From: Takakia lepidozioides
Taxonomy: Eukaryota > Streptophyta > Takakiopsida > Takakiales > Takakiaceae
Direction of reading: 5' to 3'
NCBI GenBank assembly: GCA_030704615.1
Contig: CM060732.1
Span: 55,967,053 to 56,031,052, forward strand
DNA length: 64,000 nucleotides
Part shown: positions 47,813 through 59,780 of the stretch, in pieces
How the letters are laid out: each line of letters opens with the position of its first letter
Position numbering within the stretch: the stretch's first letter is position 1
Translations under genes and position numbers: made by a program
The notes under the pieces: generated by a model
Seen by the model: the letters and a program-made list of their open reading frames with translations, nothing else
What the model was told of the DNA's origin: nothing
Databases searched by the model: none

Positions 47813-50800
47813 GACGTGGACAAAGGACCTCTTTGTTGGTTGTGTTTACATGCCCACAGAGGGGACCCTTACTGCTGACGCAGACAAGGCCTTCGAAGAT
47901 GTAAAGCTGGACTGTGCTTCGTTCCTTGCCAAAGGTCAGGTGGTACTATTGGGGGACTTCAATACCCGGGTGGGCAAAGGGATCCATCAGGACGATATCA
48001 TTGGACCTTTTGGTGTGGACGAGCTGAATTCTAATGGCAGACGGTTAATTAACTGTCTAGAAGAGCTTCAGCTTTTGACCTTGAATAACAGGACAAGAGG
48101 TGACCAAGTGCAGTGGACTCGTGAGAAATCCCAAACTGGGGAACGTTCCATTGTGGACTATATCATAATGGACAAAATTTTGTTCCCCCAGTGTGCCAAT
48201 ATGTTGATCGACAGAACTGATATTGGTACCTCTGACCACTTCCTGGTTTGGACTGAGATCAAAAGGTGTTTTCCCACCACCAAGAGATCTGTGAAACGTT
48301 CGATTCGGAAGTGGCGCATAGAAAAATTCCACAATGAGGAGGCCTTGCAAGAGGCTCTCCCTCATTTTGTCCAATCGCTCCAAGAACTTCAGTCACGCTC
48401 TGTTAACGCAAGAAATGAAGTCGAAAGAGCAGTGGACTCTTGGGAGAGTTTTGTTTCCTCCGTGGCTGACAAGATCATTGGGAGGAAACTAATTGTCTGC
48501 GGTAGAGCAGTTAATTGGTGGACTAATGAGATTAAACTCAAGATAGCTGAGAGACGAGCCCTCTATAAAGAGTGCTGCAATTTGGAAACCAACAGAGAAT
48601 TGTGGGCGAGGTTTTACCAGCTCCGTAAAGATATCAATCAGCTTGTTAGGTCTCAGAAGAAATTATACTGGGACAAGTTATACAGTGAAATAAACTCAAA
48701 CCACCATGGTGGTAATGACAAGAAATTCTGGTTGGCCCTTCAACGTTTGTACAAGCCGAAAAACGGTCAGCAAGTACAAGCGCTGAAGACTACTAAAGGT
48801 GCAGTGGTGACTTCATCGGTTGACATTGTCAAAACCTTTGAAACTCACTACAGTATCCTTGGCAGAACTTCTAGGTCTAACAGTGAGGGGTCTTCTGCTG
48901 AATGGAGGGACACAGTTGGAAAAACTGTTCCTATGATTCAAAACAGCCCTGATGAACTGGAGTATATTTCAATGGCTTATAATGCTCCCATTAGTTCTTC
49001 TGAGATTGTGGAAGCAATTGAAGATATAAAGCTGGTGGACCTGATGGTATTGTCAACGAGCTTATCAAGCACGGTGGCGATCCCATGATAGAGGCCCTAG
49101 TTCTCCTCTTTAACCTTATCTGGAAGACTGAAATGATCCCCTTTCGCTGGCGACAGGGGGTCATTGTCAATCTCTACAAGAAGGGTGACAGAGAAGAACC
49201 GGGGAACTACCGTGGCATCACGCTCCTCAATGCCGTCTGCTATAAGTACTCGTCTCGAGGTTGATCTGGAGTCTAGAGGTTGTTTCCACGAAGGCCAAGC
49301 TGGCTTTCAGCGAAACAGGGGCTGTGTGGATCATATCTTCACTCTAAACCAGATTATCCAGGGAAGGAAAAAAGAAGGGAAACCCACTTATGTCTTTTTC
49401 CTGGGTGTCAAAAAGGCTTATGACACAGTGTGGAGAGATGGCCTATGGTTCCGCCTCTGGTCTTGTGGGATCAAGGAAAAGATGTGGAGAGTTGTCCACA
49501 ACTTGTATGCTCACACCAAAAGCTGTGTCACTGTTAACGGACAGAAGTCCAACTTCTTTGACATAGACCAAGGTGTAGCTCAAGGATGTACTCTCTCCCC
49601 TCTGCTCTTCAATGTTTTCATCAATCAACTCCTCGAGGATGTGGAAAGTGAGGGATTTGGGTTAAGGGTGGGTGATACCACCATACCAGCCCTTATGTTT
49701 GCGGATGACTTTGCAGGCATAGGGGAGACCCCAACCAATCTCCAGGAGTTGATTGATTGCACGAAGAGATACTTTGATCTTTGGGGGCTAGAGGCTAATG
49801 TCAGCAAATGTGCAGTGGTAGCATTCAACGACAGAGGAGAGGGAGGAAGTGATCTTAAGTGGCAGTGGGGTAGTCAAGAGATCCCGGTCCTCCCTTCCTA
49901 CACTTACCTGGGCGTTGAGTTCTCCTCCAATTGTAATTGGGATGCACATATCCGGAAAGTTGTTCAAACTGGCAAGGGCAAAGCTCTGGGGCTCACTAAA
50001 TTTTTCCACTGCAGAGGGGTCAACTCTGAGGTTAAGAAAACCATGCTTTGTCGCGTTATTAGACCTGCCTTGGAGTACGGATCTGCTATATGGGTTGATA
50101 ACTCCAACCAGGCTGAGTCTCTAGAATCCATTCAAGTGGGGGTGCTTAAGGAGTGTATGTCAGCATGCTCCAAAACAGCCAATGCGGCTGTTCGGGGTGA
50201 GTTTGGCATTCCGTCCTTAAGCTCCCGACGAGATGAATTCAAGGTCAGATGGTGGAGTCAGCTGCAACATATGCCCAACACCAGATATCCTAAGTTAATC
50301 GACTCTATATCTTGGAAACAGGACCGCCCTGTCAAACAGACTAAGTCCTGGCAGAAGAGAGTAGAAGAGATCCTCAAGGACCTGGACCTGGATCCGGAAG
50401 TCTTGACCCTGCTGGATAAATCTGACTTAGAGGCTGTAGTGTCGAAAGCCATGTCTGTTGCCATGAGATTGTCTGATGAAAATGAAGTTAGGCAGAAAAC
50501 TTCCCTGAACTTGTTTCCAGTCTGTGACATGGGGGGGGAGGACATCTTGGATGACCTCAAGGGTCTATCCACTCTCGGCACTAGACTGAAATTTAAACTC
50601 AGGGCAGGAAGCCTACCTTTGAACAGCAAACAGAAGCAGAGAGGAAAGGGAGAGTGCAATTGCCGGTTGTGTGGGCAATCTGAAGACAGTATTCATTTTC
50701 TGATACACTGTCCGGGGTTCTCTCACCAAAGAGACGCTCTCTTCAAATCTATTAAGGGTATTGTGCCTGTACCCCTGTTTACCAACTTTGAAAGTCTCGA

Positions 50801-51057
50801 GGCTGAGCCAAAAGCCCAGGCCCTCCTGAGGCCTAGTTTTTGGGCAAATCACACACAGCAGATTGATGCTTGTGTGAAGGGATTTCTAGAGGATATCTGG
50901 AAAACCCGGATTAATTCTATATATGGAGGTAAGTCTTACTACCAACGTCAGCCCCTGACAGAGGTAGGTTCTGTCCCTTTTGTTCCCGCTCAAACTGGGC
51001 GCGGGGTCAATGGCCACAAGGCTACGGCAAACAACGTCTTATGAGTACAACTCTCTC
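47813..51057 (+). mobile_element. LINE retrotransposon, 5' truncated, endonuclease and reverse transcriptase
   Basis: The frame 47850-49088 carries the APE-type endonuclease (GDFN at residues 35-38, SDH at 128-130) and the linker. A frame change near 49035 and a second break near 49245 lead into the frame ending at 51044, which holds reverse transcriptase and the C-terminal knuckle (CRLCGQ...HFLIHC, about 499-515). The catalytic FADD (179-182 of that frame) is intact, but the motif-A Asp is replaced: FLGVKKAYDTVW instead of FLDVKKAYDTVW. The element therefore cannot be active. The 3' end is a (CT)n run near 51049. The 5' end lies near 47.81 kb, inside the endonuclease. Confidence 0.9.
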
Positions 51058-51119
51058 TCTTGGGGTCTAAATGCTGGGCAGCTTACACACAAGTAGTTGA
51101 TGCTTGTGTGAAGGGCTTT

Positions 51120-51245
51120 TAGAGGATATCTGGAAAACCCAAACTAATTGTCACATTACTGGAGAGAGCCCGAGGGACAATCAAGAAGGCTACTTTGGTG
51201 TCCAACATGAGAGCTCTGGGAAATAACAGCTGATTTTGGGCCAAT
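51120..51245 (+). pseudogene. LINE tail plus aldo-keto reductase fragment, copy B
   Basis: Counterpart of 29470-29650: after the repeated LINE tail, RGTIKKATLVSNMRALG resembles the NADP-binding end of the reductase at 10.8 kb. It is too short to be functional. Confidence 0.35.
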
Positions 51246-51730
51246 TGCAGGCAGGAAACACTAGTGCTACTACTGCAAATCCGAGAGCTGGACTCCCAAA
51301 ATTGGAACTGTGCTGGATTCAAACTTGAGAGAAATCTATGTAAGAGCCTCTCCACTACAACAAATAGTTGTCAACATCGATCAAGGTGCTGGTTGCTCCC
51401 CAATCACCCCATAGTACATCAGTCCAACAAGTGTTCTGGCGATTCCCTTGTTGAACCCAAAATAACTTCAGGATGTACACCACACCTATAATTCCTTGCT
51501 AGAGCTGTTGAGTCTCCAACTTTTTCTTGATAAGGTTTGTATCTAGTTCTTTCTGTTCAGTAATTGTATTGAATTTGAACACCACCACGAGCAGCACTCA
51601 GAAAATGCTTGGTGACTGCTTCATCAATAATACAGGTTCTGTCTTCCAATATTAATCTTGAAGCAGGACAGAATTATGACCTGTCCACCTGGAAACCTTG
51701 ACACACTGTCTTGCAAGCATGTTCCTCCTT

Positions 51731-54700
51731 TCACCAGTAATCCCCACAGGAACATTCCCCATCTTGGAAGTGATGGAAGCGATTGGCATCCCGTACAACA
51801 ATTGCCCGCCCAACAATTTTTGAGATGAACTTGGTGGCCGTGTGAAAGTCACCACACACCCGAAGGTTCTTGATAATGCGAAGAGCTGTCCCAAGGGGCA
51901 TACTGATCAGCCCAAAAGCAATGGCAAGCTTCTCACTGTGGTGGCAAAGAGAAAATTCCTTTTGCTGCTCCGCCAAATCATGCAGTACTAAGCGCGTGTC
52001 AGGGGACGTCCTTCATTTGCCCAGACAGTCTGTTCAGCTCAGCGTGGATTTCGTTGATTTGGGGATGCAATGTGTCTGCAACAACGAATGCATGCACCCG
52101 GTTGTCAACCTGAATGGAGCTGTAGCCTGGCTCCTTTTTCACACCTCGCTCCTTCATCTTTTTTCTGACCTTTGCTGCATCATCCCACCTGCCAGCCGCA
52201 GCATAGATGTTGGACAGCAGCACATAAGTTGCAGCATCCTGTGGATTCCAATTGAGAAGCCATTTTGCTGCACGTTCTGCTACCTCCACATTGCCATGAA
52301 CTCTGCAGGCACCAAGGAAGGCTTTCCATGCCACAGCACCTGGTTCGATTGGACTTTTGGTGATGAAGTCCTCTGCCTCCTCCAATCTCCCTGCACGGCC
52401 AAGAAGGTCCACCATGCAGCCAAAATGCTCCCCTGTAGGAGTGAGGCCATGATCTCGATTCATGGAATCAAAGAAATGGCACCCTTCATCCACTAAGCCC
52501 ACATGGCTACATGCAGAGAGAAGACATACGAAGGTGATACCATTCGGCTTCAAGCCTTCCTGCTGCATTTCTGCAAATAGTTGCAGGGCTTCCATACCAG
52601 AGCCATTCTGAGCATATCCTGCAATGATTGTGTTCCATGAAACCACATCTCGTTGAACCATTTTATCAAGCACTTGGCGGGCGTCCTTTATGCTCCCGCA
52701 TTTGGCATACATGTCAATAAGGGTATTCTCCAGATTGATATTGGGCTCAATTCCAGCTTTGATGATGTCACCATGGACCCCTATGCCCCTTTCCAACGCT
52801 GCCATACTGGCACATGCATTGAGAACACAGATGAATGTCACCCTGTCAGCTATCACCTGTTCTTGTTTCATTTGCTCATAGAACTCGAAAGCCTCCCTGC
52901 CAAACCCATTCTGAGCATATCCTGCAATCATGACACTCCATGAGAAAACATTTCGTTGACCCATATTGTCAAACACTTGACGCGCATCCTTCATGCTCCC
53001 ACATTTGGCATACATGTCGACAAGGGCAGTCCCCAGAATGACATCTTGTGCAATTCCAGCTTTGGTGAGGCGCACGTGGACCTCTTCACCCTTTTCCAGG
53101 GCGGCCAGGCTGGAACATGCACCGAGAACACAAATGAATGTGACGTTGTCAGGCATCACACCTTCTTGCATCATCTGCTCAAATATCTCCAAAGCCTCCA
53201 TACCACAACCATTCTGAGCATATCCTGTGATCATTGCATTCCATGAGACCTTATCTGGTTTAGCCATTTTGTTGAACACTTCACGTGCATCCTTCATGCT
53301 CCCACACTTGGCATACATGTCGACAAGGGCAGTCTCCAGAATGACATCTTGTGCAATTCCAGCTTCGATGATGTCTGCACAGACCTCTTTGCCCTTCTCA
53401 AGAGCTGACAGCCTCGCACATGCCTTGAGAACACAGGTGAATGTGACCTTATCAGGCTTAACCCCTTCACACATCATTTGTTCATACATCTCCAAAGCCT
53501 CCCTACCAGACCCATGATTGGCATATCCTGCGATCATAGTGCTCCACGAAACCATATCTCGTTCAACCATGTTGGCAAACACTTGGTGCGCGTCCTTCAT
53601 GCTCCCACATTTCGCATACATATTAATGAGGGTGTTTTCTAAGTTGATATATGACACGATCCCAAATTTGATGATGTCACCATGGACCTCTTTGCCCTTT
53701 TCCAGGGCTTCTATGCTCGCACACGCCTTGAGAATGCACAAGAATGTGACGTCATCAGGCGTCACCCCTTCCCGTATCATTTGCTCATACATTAGGGAAT
53801 TCCAAAAAGGCCTTGATGTGAAATGCATCGCAATTCACTTGATCACCCCCTAAAAGTGCGCAATTCAATTGAATTGCAAGGGCAATTCAATTGAACTAAC
53901 CCTAATTTGTAATTCAATTGAATTGTCGGCACACTATTCAATTGAATTGCGAATTGGCAATTCAATTGAATTGCTGACTACAATTCAATTGAATTGTAAT
54001 CTATAATTTTTCACTTATTTCTGTATATAATATATATATGTATATATTTAAACTATACATATATACATACACAGGTATAAGCTAAAAATACATGTTGCCC
54101 GTCTATTCTTGTTGTCCGTCTGTCAATCCTTTGCCCGTGGTAAGGCTTGAGCCCAAGATAAGCCTAAGGGAGAGCGAGAGAGGGAGAGAGAGAGAGGGAA
54201 GTCACGAAGCGCTTGTAAAAGCGGGATTGTCTCTCTTTGTGGATGTTGGTGCCAATATATGGCTATGTACATATACCAAACATGATACCAATGTAAGAGT
54301 ATCAACGTGTAAGAGTTTGATATATTAAACTTATATAGAACACACATCCCAACTTCAACATGATACCTTTGTAAGGGTATCGAAATTTTTGATAATTCTC
54401 AAGATGAACATATTTGTTTTCCTTGTCTTGGGCCAGATACTAGTGTTAGGGGACTACATGGTGATGCAGGGGAAGCCTTTCATCAATTGTCAGGTTTGAT
54501 TTTGTCTGTTTTTTTTCGGAGCCAGCCATGTTTCTTTTGCCATTGAATCACAGGAAGCTACTGATTTGTCTCCGTCTCTGGCTCTCCCTTTCTCGCTGAG
54601 GCTGAGGGTGGTTTCACAACCCCACAATTTCCTCAAGGGCACAAGAAAGAGGGCCAGCAAGAATAGACGGGCAACATGTATATTTTTAGCTTATACTCTT

Positions 54701-55512
54701 ATATATGTATAAATATAATTTGAATATATATATGTACATATAGATTATATATTATATACAAAAATAAGTTAAAAATTATAGATTACAATTCAATTGAATT
54801 GCAAATTAGGGTTCGTTCAATTGAATTGCCCTTGCAATTCAATTCAATTGCGCACTTTTAAGGGGGTGATCAAGTGAATTGCGATGCATTTCACATCAAG
54901 GCCTTTTTGGAATTCCCTACATACATCTCCACGGCCTCCTGACCACCCCCATGCTTCACATATCTTGTCATCATTATAGTCCACGTAAGCAAAGTCCGTT
55001 CAGGCATTTTGTCAAACACTTGGCGTGCATCCTTCATGCTCCCACACTTCGCATACATGTTGACAAGCGTATGTTGTAGATTAGATGACATGATTCCAGA
55101 CTTGATGATGTCAGTATGGACCTCTTTACCCGTTTCCAAAGCTCCTAGGCTGGCACACGCGAACACACACAATCGTGACACTGTTTGGCATCACCCCATC
55201 CTGTATCATTTGCTCATACATCTCAACAGCCTCCGGATAACACTTGTGCTTCAGACAAGCTGCCATCATTGTACTCCACGTAGGCCTAAACAAAGTTCTT
55301 TCAAGCATTTTGTCAAACACATTGCGTGCATCCACCATGCTTCCATACTTGGCATACATGTTCAAAAGGCTGTTGAGTACGAAGATGCTCGGTTTGAACC
55401 CACTTTGCACAATGTGGGCATGCACATGCTTTCCCTCTGATAGGCCTTGCATGTTGATGCACTCGTGCAAGAGACACACACAAGTTTCAAAATCTGCTAA
55501 AATCCCACGGAT
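51731..55512 (-). pseudogene. Duplicate PPR-DYW gene, disrupted
   Basis: This is a near copy of the PPR gene at 30.1-32.9 kb. Four independent defects are visible. A 7-bp deletion near 52005 shifts the frame before the DYW domain. CGDCH has become CGDFH, removing a zinc ligand of the deaminase. A 1127-bp element interrupts a repeat at 53793-54919. The first codons are deleted and the 5' end is joined to upstream flank at about 55512. Small deletions also break the repeats near 55160-55290. The piece 51999-53785 still reads as about 595 continuous residues of PPR repeats, so a truncated product cannot be excluded. Confidence 0.92.
53793..54919. mobile_element. 1127-bp inverted-repeat element with CAATTCAATTGAATTG arrays
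   Basis: The ends are TAGGGAATTCCAAAAAGGCC and its exact complement. The inverted repeats continue for roughly 250-320 bp. The flanks CATACAT (53786-53792 and 54920-54926) form a 7-bp target duplication, and the intact PPR gene has the empty site (single CATACAT at 32195-32201). The left arm holds six copies of a TTCAATTGAA palindrome and the right arm three. The interior has AT-rich runs and a GA microsatellite but no transposase. The TAGGG end recalls hAT elements, but a 7-bp duplication is not the hAT rule. Confidence 0.88.
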
Positions 55513-55937
55513 GCGCTTGCGGATGATCAATATATACCCAGAGGAAAGAAATATCGTCTAAGAAAGCAAAAATCTCTCTAATGTCTTGCACCCTTTTTTT
55601 TCGAACAGCCATAACATCCTCACTCCGGGTATTGAAAAGCGCAAATAGGAAGATTGTAGTCTGGATTGAGAACTTTCCAACACCTCCCTCGCCGAAAAGG
55701 GAACAACGTTATCAAAGTTATGGCGTCCAAAATCCATGGAACGGCATCAGAATGTAGTAAGAGATTCTGCTGCTTGCCTTTGCTGTTGTTGCCTGTCACA
55801 TTGGCCCAAGTTGTTTTGTAGGCGAGGGGTGAGGCGGCCGCCCTTTGTATAGAGGTGGACGAGCCCACACAAACAGAGATGAAATTGGAGGTTGAAAAGG
55901 GGGGCCCCGGGCGGGCCCAATCTCTAAGGTTTCTTGC

Positions 55938-57022
55938 AGAGAGAAGACTCTGGCCAAAGCCGGCGTAACTAAGAGCCACTTCACCTTTCGGCTACTGCCC
56001 CCTTTCGGGGGTAGGCCCTATATATATATCTATAACTAAGGAGAGAGTGTCCTGAGGGACATGTAGCTGGGGGGGTGGGGGGCCTATGGGCCCCGAGGCG
56101 CGTTAGAAGAACCAGACTCGAGTTGGCGTTTGTTGGTGATGATAGCTGTGAGGGAACGGAGTGTTGTGAGGTGGATTTCCTTGAAGCATTTATGGATATT
56201 GGGGGGTGGGGAATTTTGAAGTTATTATGTATATCATTGGTGCTGGCGTTGTGGATGTCGCCCCCTTGTTCCGGCAGTGACAACGGTGAGTGGGCCTGTT
56301 GCCCAACCCTGCCGTCGAATTGCCAGGATGAGGGGGGCATATTTTTGTCGTTTCTCTAGGATGGAGTCGCTAGGGTACCTAACGTGGCAAAATGTAAATT
56401 CGATGAAGTGGATGGTAAATTGTGGGGACGAGGAGGGTGTTGGGGCAGTAGTGGGTAGACCTTGGATAATAAGTATGTCTGGGCAAAGTCTAGTTGGGCA
56501 AGAGCATGGTGATCGGGTACATGTGCATGGTAGCAATCATGGCGGTACAGTGTGGTCTGGTGGTCTTCTCTAGTAAGTATCAGCATTAGTGAGCGTGAAC
56601 CAACGTGTCTCAACATGTTTTGAGAAGAGTTTATGCAGGTGTCATACTGCGTGGTTGTGTCGGGTAATATGTAGGCCGTGAATAACCGGGTGTGTGCATC
56701 AGCTAAGGAGGTGAGGCCAAGTATCCGTTCGTGATGTGTTGTTGAACATAGGGGGCAGTATGGTGATGGGTAGAGTCGTGGCCAAAAAATATGCTTACGT
56801 TGATGACCCATGTACTGTGCGTATCTGAACTTGAGTGTTTGACGGATTTGCGCATCAGTGGTAGCTTTGGTTTGCCAGAAGTGGTTTGAGAGTTTGTGGT
56901 GCAACACTTTGGATTTGGTCCATTTTTTAATATGAACCTTTGTATGGCTAATCGAGTCAACAGCTTGTTTATTGGCTCACGGGTGAGAATGGCTAAGAGA
57001 TTACGTATTGGTCGGGGTGTAG
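55938..57022. mobile_element. ~1.1 kb insertion in copy B, LINE-like
   Basis: Copy A reads AAGGTTTCTTGCATGG continuously (34568). In copy B AGGTTTCTTGCA stands at both ends of a 1.1 kb insert, a target duplication of up to 12 bp. The minus strand inside it holds a 183-codon frame (56907-56356): LKFRYAQYMGHQRKHIFWPR, then LYPSPYCPLCSTTHHERILG. The Cys-x2-Cys plus His pattern recalls LINE C-terminal knuckles, but I am not sure of the family. The plus-strand left end (AGAGAAGACTCTGGCC) is a dispersed repeat also seen at 37.9 kb. Confidence 0.6.
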
Positions 57023-57069
57023 AGGGAGGTTTCTTGCATGGAATTCAAGTCACACCCATCAAGATAAAA

Positions 57070-57124
57070 GGATTTGACCCCAGAACCTTCTGGGTGGTAC
57101 TTAGTGCACTATCCTACTGAGCCA
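57070..57124 (-). repeat. tRNA-derived SINE-like unit, copy B
   Basis: Duplicate of the unit at 34605-34671, with A box TGGCTCAGTAGGATAG (57109-57124) and B box GGGGTCAAATCC (57070-57081) on the minus strand. Confidence 0.5.
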
Positions 57125-57571
57125 CACTGGGTAGTTTCCCCACAGTAAAGCTTGCACGGCCTTATGGGTGGTTATTTTCAAAATTGGTTGTTCTAGAAAA
57201 GTACATGCACGGTGATGGGTGGTATGGAAGAATGAACAAATAGGTTGCATGGAAATGAGGTTGCAACAAGAGTGCATACGAAGAAGGCGGTACTAAGATG
57301 GCAATCGCATGAAAGAGAGGACCTACGCAAAACGAAGACAAGATTCAAACGAGGAAACAAAATGAACAAAGGCGGCATTCTGTCAGATGCAAAACAAGGG
57401 ACAAATTTCTACAAACTACCATAACGATATGTAGTGGAGGAGCAATGTCGCTGAAGATTGTCTGGCAAAGACGGACGAGATTTTGCAAGAAGCTTGTGTG
57501 GCTGGATTGTGTGCGTTGGAAAAGGGTGGCACACTTCTGCATCTACATCTATGGTTTGTAGGTATATATAC

Positions 57572-57835
57572 CAGTGTTGGCCGGTTATAAGAATTTTACA
57601 TATCCACCGGTTAAGGTTACTTCAATATTTTTGGGATGGACACACTCCATGGTTATGTATAAGGATAAATTTTTTATTTTAGTATATCCACCGGTTATCT
57701 ATTCTACAAAATTCTTCAAATTTAGACTGTTATGAATAGGATGGTTAGAGGTGTCCTAAAATTGGCGGATATATATGCAATTGGCGGTTACATAAATATA
57801 TTGAATAGGCACTTGTATTTCTCAATGATTTTCTT
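57572..57835. mobile_element. hAT-like element fragment, one end only
   Basis: CAGTGTTGGCCGGTTAT begins where similarity to copy A stops (after GTAGGTATATA). The following AT-rich sequence, with two CCACCGGTTA words, resembles the other hAT-type elements in the window. No matching right end was found before 58.1 kb, so it is truncated or nested. Confidence 0.55.
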
Positions 57836-58146
57836 TAAAAATAATCAATTCACACATGACATCCCTAACGGCTCCAGGGTGCAGCAGCTTGGCCATGAGC
57901 TATGTCACAAGGAAACCCTGGTTGGAAGGCAGTAGCCCTTGTGGTGAAGTGACGCCATAAGTTACGCTCTCTTGGGGAGGTGTCATATATTTTTTTTTCC
58001 ACAAAGAGACCCTCTGTCACCACCTCAGGGGCCAGGAGCCTGGGTTGAACCCCTCTCTCCCACCAGGTGCACAGGTCCCAAAACAGGAACACCAAATACT
58101 GAAGCTGAGGCTCACGGAGCTGATTACGCGCTAGAAATGTAGCTGT
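57836..58146. other. Short spacer before the gypsy element, no gene recognised
   Basis: A minus-strand frame of 97 codons (58158-57865) has no recognisable domain. Confidence 0.3.
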
Positions 58147-58753
58147 TGTCACGGACATAGCCCAGAGGAACTTACCAGGAGTAAATACCAGAAGTTACCA
58201 AGTTACTAGAAGTTACCACCATGATCTATCATGATTTATCATTACTTACCAAGTTACCGGGAGTTTACCAAATTACCAAGAGTAACTTGGGAACTGCTTA
58301 GGAAGCTTCCTTTGGCGGAAACTTCTTTATCAAGATACCTCATTTGTTTAATGAAGCTTCTCCATCAAGAAACCTTTGTTTAATCTTAGAAACTTCTCCA
58401 GCAAGAACCTCCATAGAGGAAGCTTCTTAGTAGCCAGTATATATAGGAGGTGAGACTGGACACTCTTCAGTCTCGCCAACACAAGTTCAAGCTACTCTTG
58501 TTTCCAGTCCCAGTACTCCAGTCCAGCTTCCAGTACTCTAGTCCAGTTTCCAGTATCTAGTATTCCAGTCCAATTTCCAGCATTCTAGTATCCAAGTCAA
58601 GTTCCAGTATCTTGTACTCTTGTCCATTGTTATAAAGATCATCTTGATTCATACCCATCATGCATTCGGCTACGCCGACCTTGACTTCTTGCCTAGTCTT
58701 GTACTTCTAGTCTGATCTCTTGTTTGTATTCAGTCATGCTCTCGTCCTTGACA
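58147..58753 (+). mobile_element. 5' LTR of a chromovirus-like gypsy element
   Basis: The 607-bp LTR starts TGTCACGGACATAGCC and ends CGTCCTTGACA. A TATATATA box lies at 58438-58445. AGTCTCGCCAA (58469-58479) starts 31 bp downstream, where transcription would be expected to begin. It belongs to the same family as the LTR at 23224-23863. Confidence 0.9.
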
Positions 58754-58755
58754 GT

Positions 58756-58766
58756 TTGGCGAGACT
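58756..58766 (+). other. Putative self-primer binding site
   Basis: TTGGCGAGACT begins two bases after the LTR and is the exact reverse complement of AGTCTCGCCAA at 58469-58479 in the LTR. It does not match the tRNA-Met type site seen at 20183. In Tf1/sushi elements the first 11 nt of the mRNA pair with the primer site and prime reverse transcription. Confidence 0.7.
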
Positions 58767-58791
58767 AAAGTTTGTTCATTAGTTAGTTAAG

Positions 58792-59780
58792 ATGGAAGGC
58801 ACATTTGCGGAAATGGTCGCCACATTGCAGAGTCTTCAACTCCAGATGCAAGAACTTCGTACCTCTACCGCCCAATTACAAGCTGATCAGTCTCAAGATC
58901 TTGGCAACGCTCTCCACAATTTGTAACAACAAATTTCAGAATTAAATGAGTCGAACAATGGATCTTCAACCATACGAGTCCATACTGCAACAGCTCCTAC
59001 TGCAACGGTTTCTCTTCAACAGATTGAGAGAACCAAAGATCAGCATGCCCGATAAATTTGATGGGACACGATCAAGATTTCGGGGTTTTGTTCAACAAAT
59101 ACGACTGTTCCTTGACTACATCTACAACGCTACCCCGATGAAGGTATTCAAATGGGATTCGTGGGCACCCTTCTATTAGGCACTGCCCTATCTTGGTTTG
59201 CACCGCTATTAGAAAAAAATTCGTATTTACTATATAATTTTGAAGCATTCATGTCCGAGTTCACTGTAACGTTTGGAGAAAATGATAGGGAGAGAGTTAC
59301 AGAGACAAAGATGCGAAATCTTCGACAAGGAGCACGTCCTGCTTCCGTTTATGCTGCCGAATTTTGACAACTTGTGTGCGACCTCGACTGGAATGAGAAG
59401 AGCCTTATTAGTCAGTTTCAATGTGGCCTAAAGGAGGATGTAAAAGATTTGTTGCTGACAATGCCAAACGTGAGTACACTGAGCGAATTCATCACCCAAG
59501 TCATTGCATGCAATAATCGTTTGTTCGAAAGACGTCAAGAGAAGCGATCTGGATGGTCGACGACGCATTATGCCGCTGCTACTACGGCACCAAACACAAC
59601 GATCCATCAGATACCCGACAGTGATCCTATGCAGATTGATGATGTCCGATTCAAACCATTGACGCCACAAGAAAAACAAAGACGGCACTCGAATGGATTA
59701 TGCCTCTATTGTGGATAAGAAGATCATATAGCATTAAACTGCCCCAACAAGAGAAGATTCAAAGCTCGGTGTGCAACTCA
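58792..59780 (+). pseudogene. Gypsy gag, several frame breaks
   Basis: The start is MEGTFAEMVATLQSLQLQM. A stop follows at about codon 46, then shifted frames with MPDKFDGTRSRFRGFVQQIR, LGTALSWFAPLLE and FGENDRERVTETKMRNLRQG. It ends in a zinc knuckle, CLYCG-x-EDHIALNC, interrupted by one stop. Confidence 0.85.

Larger units (their letters stand above)
51056..57568. repeat. Direct segmental duplication, copy B (broken PPR gene)
   Basis: Same order as 29451-35890. Relative to copy A it has lost the PPR start region (a jump equivalent to 32787-34148), gained a 1127-bp element at 53793 and a ~1.1 kb insertion at 55938, and lacks the 708-bp hAT element. It ends where another hAT-like sequence begins. 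Confidence 0.9.

Noticed and set aside
53793-54919. Tc1/mariner-type element using TA as target duplication
   Set aside because: The empty site in the intact PPR gene lacks a TA duplication at this point and instead shows CATACAT once; the 7-bp duplication explains the flanks fully.
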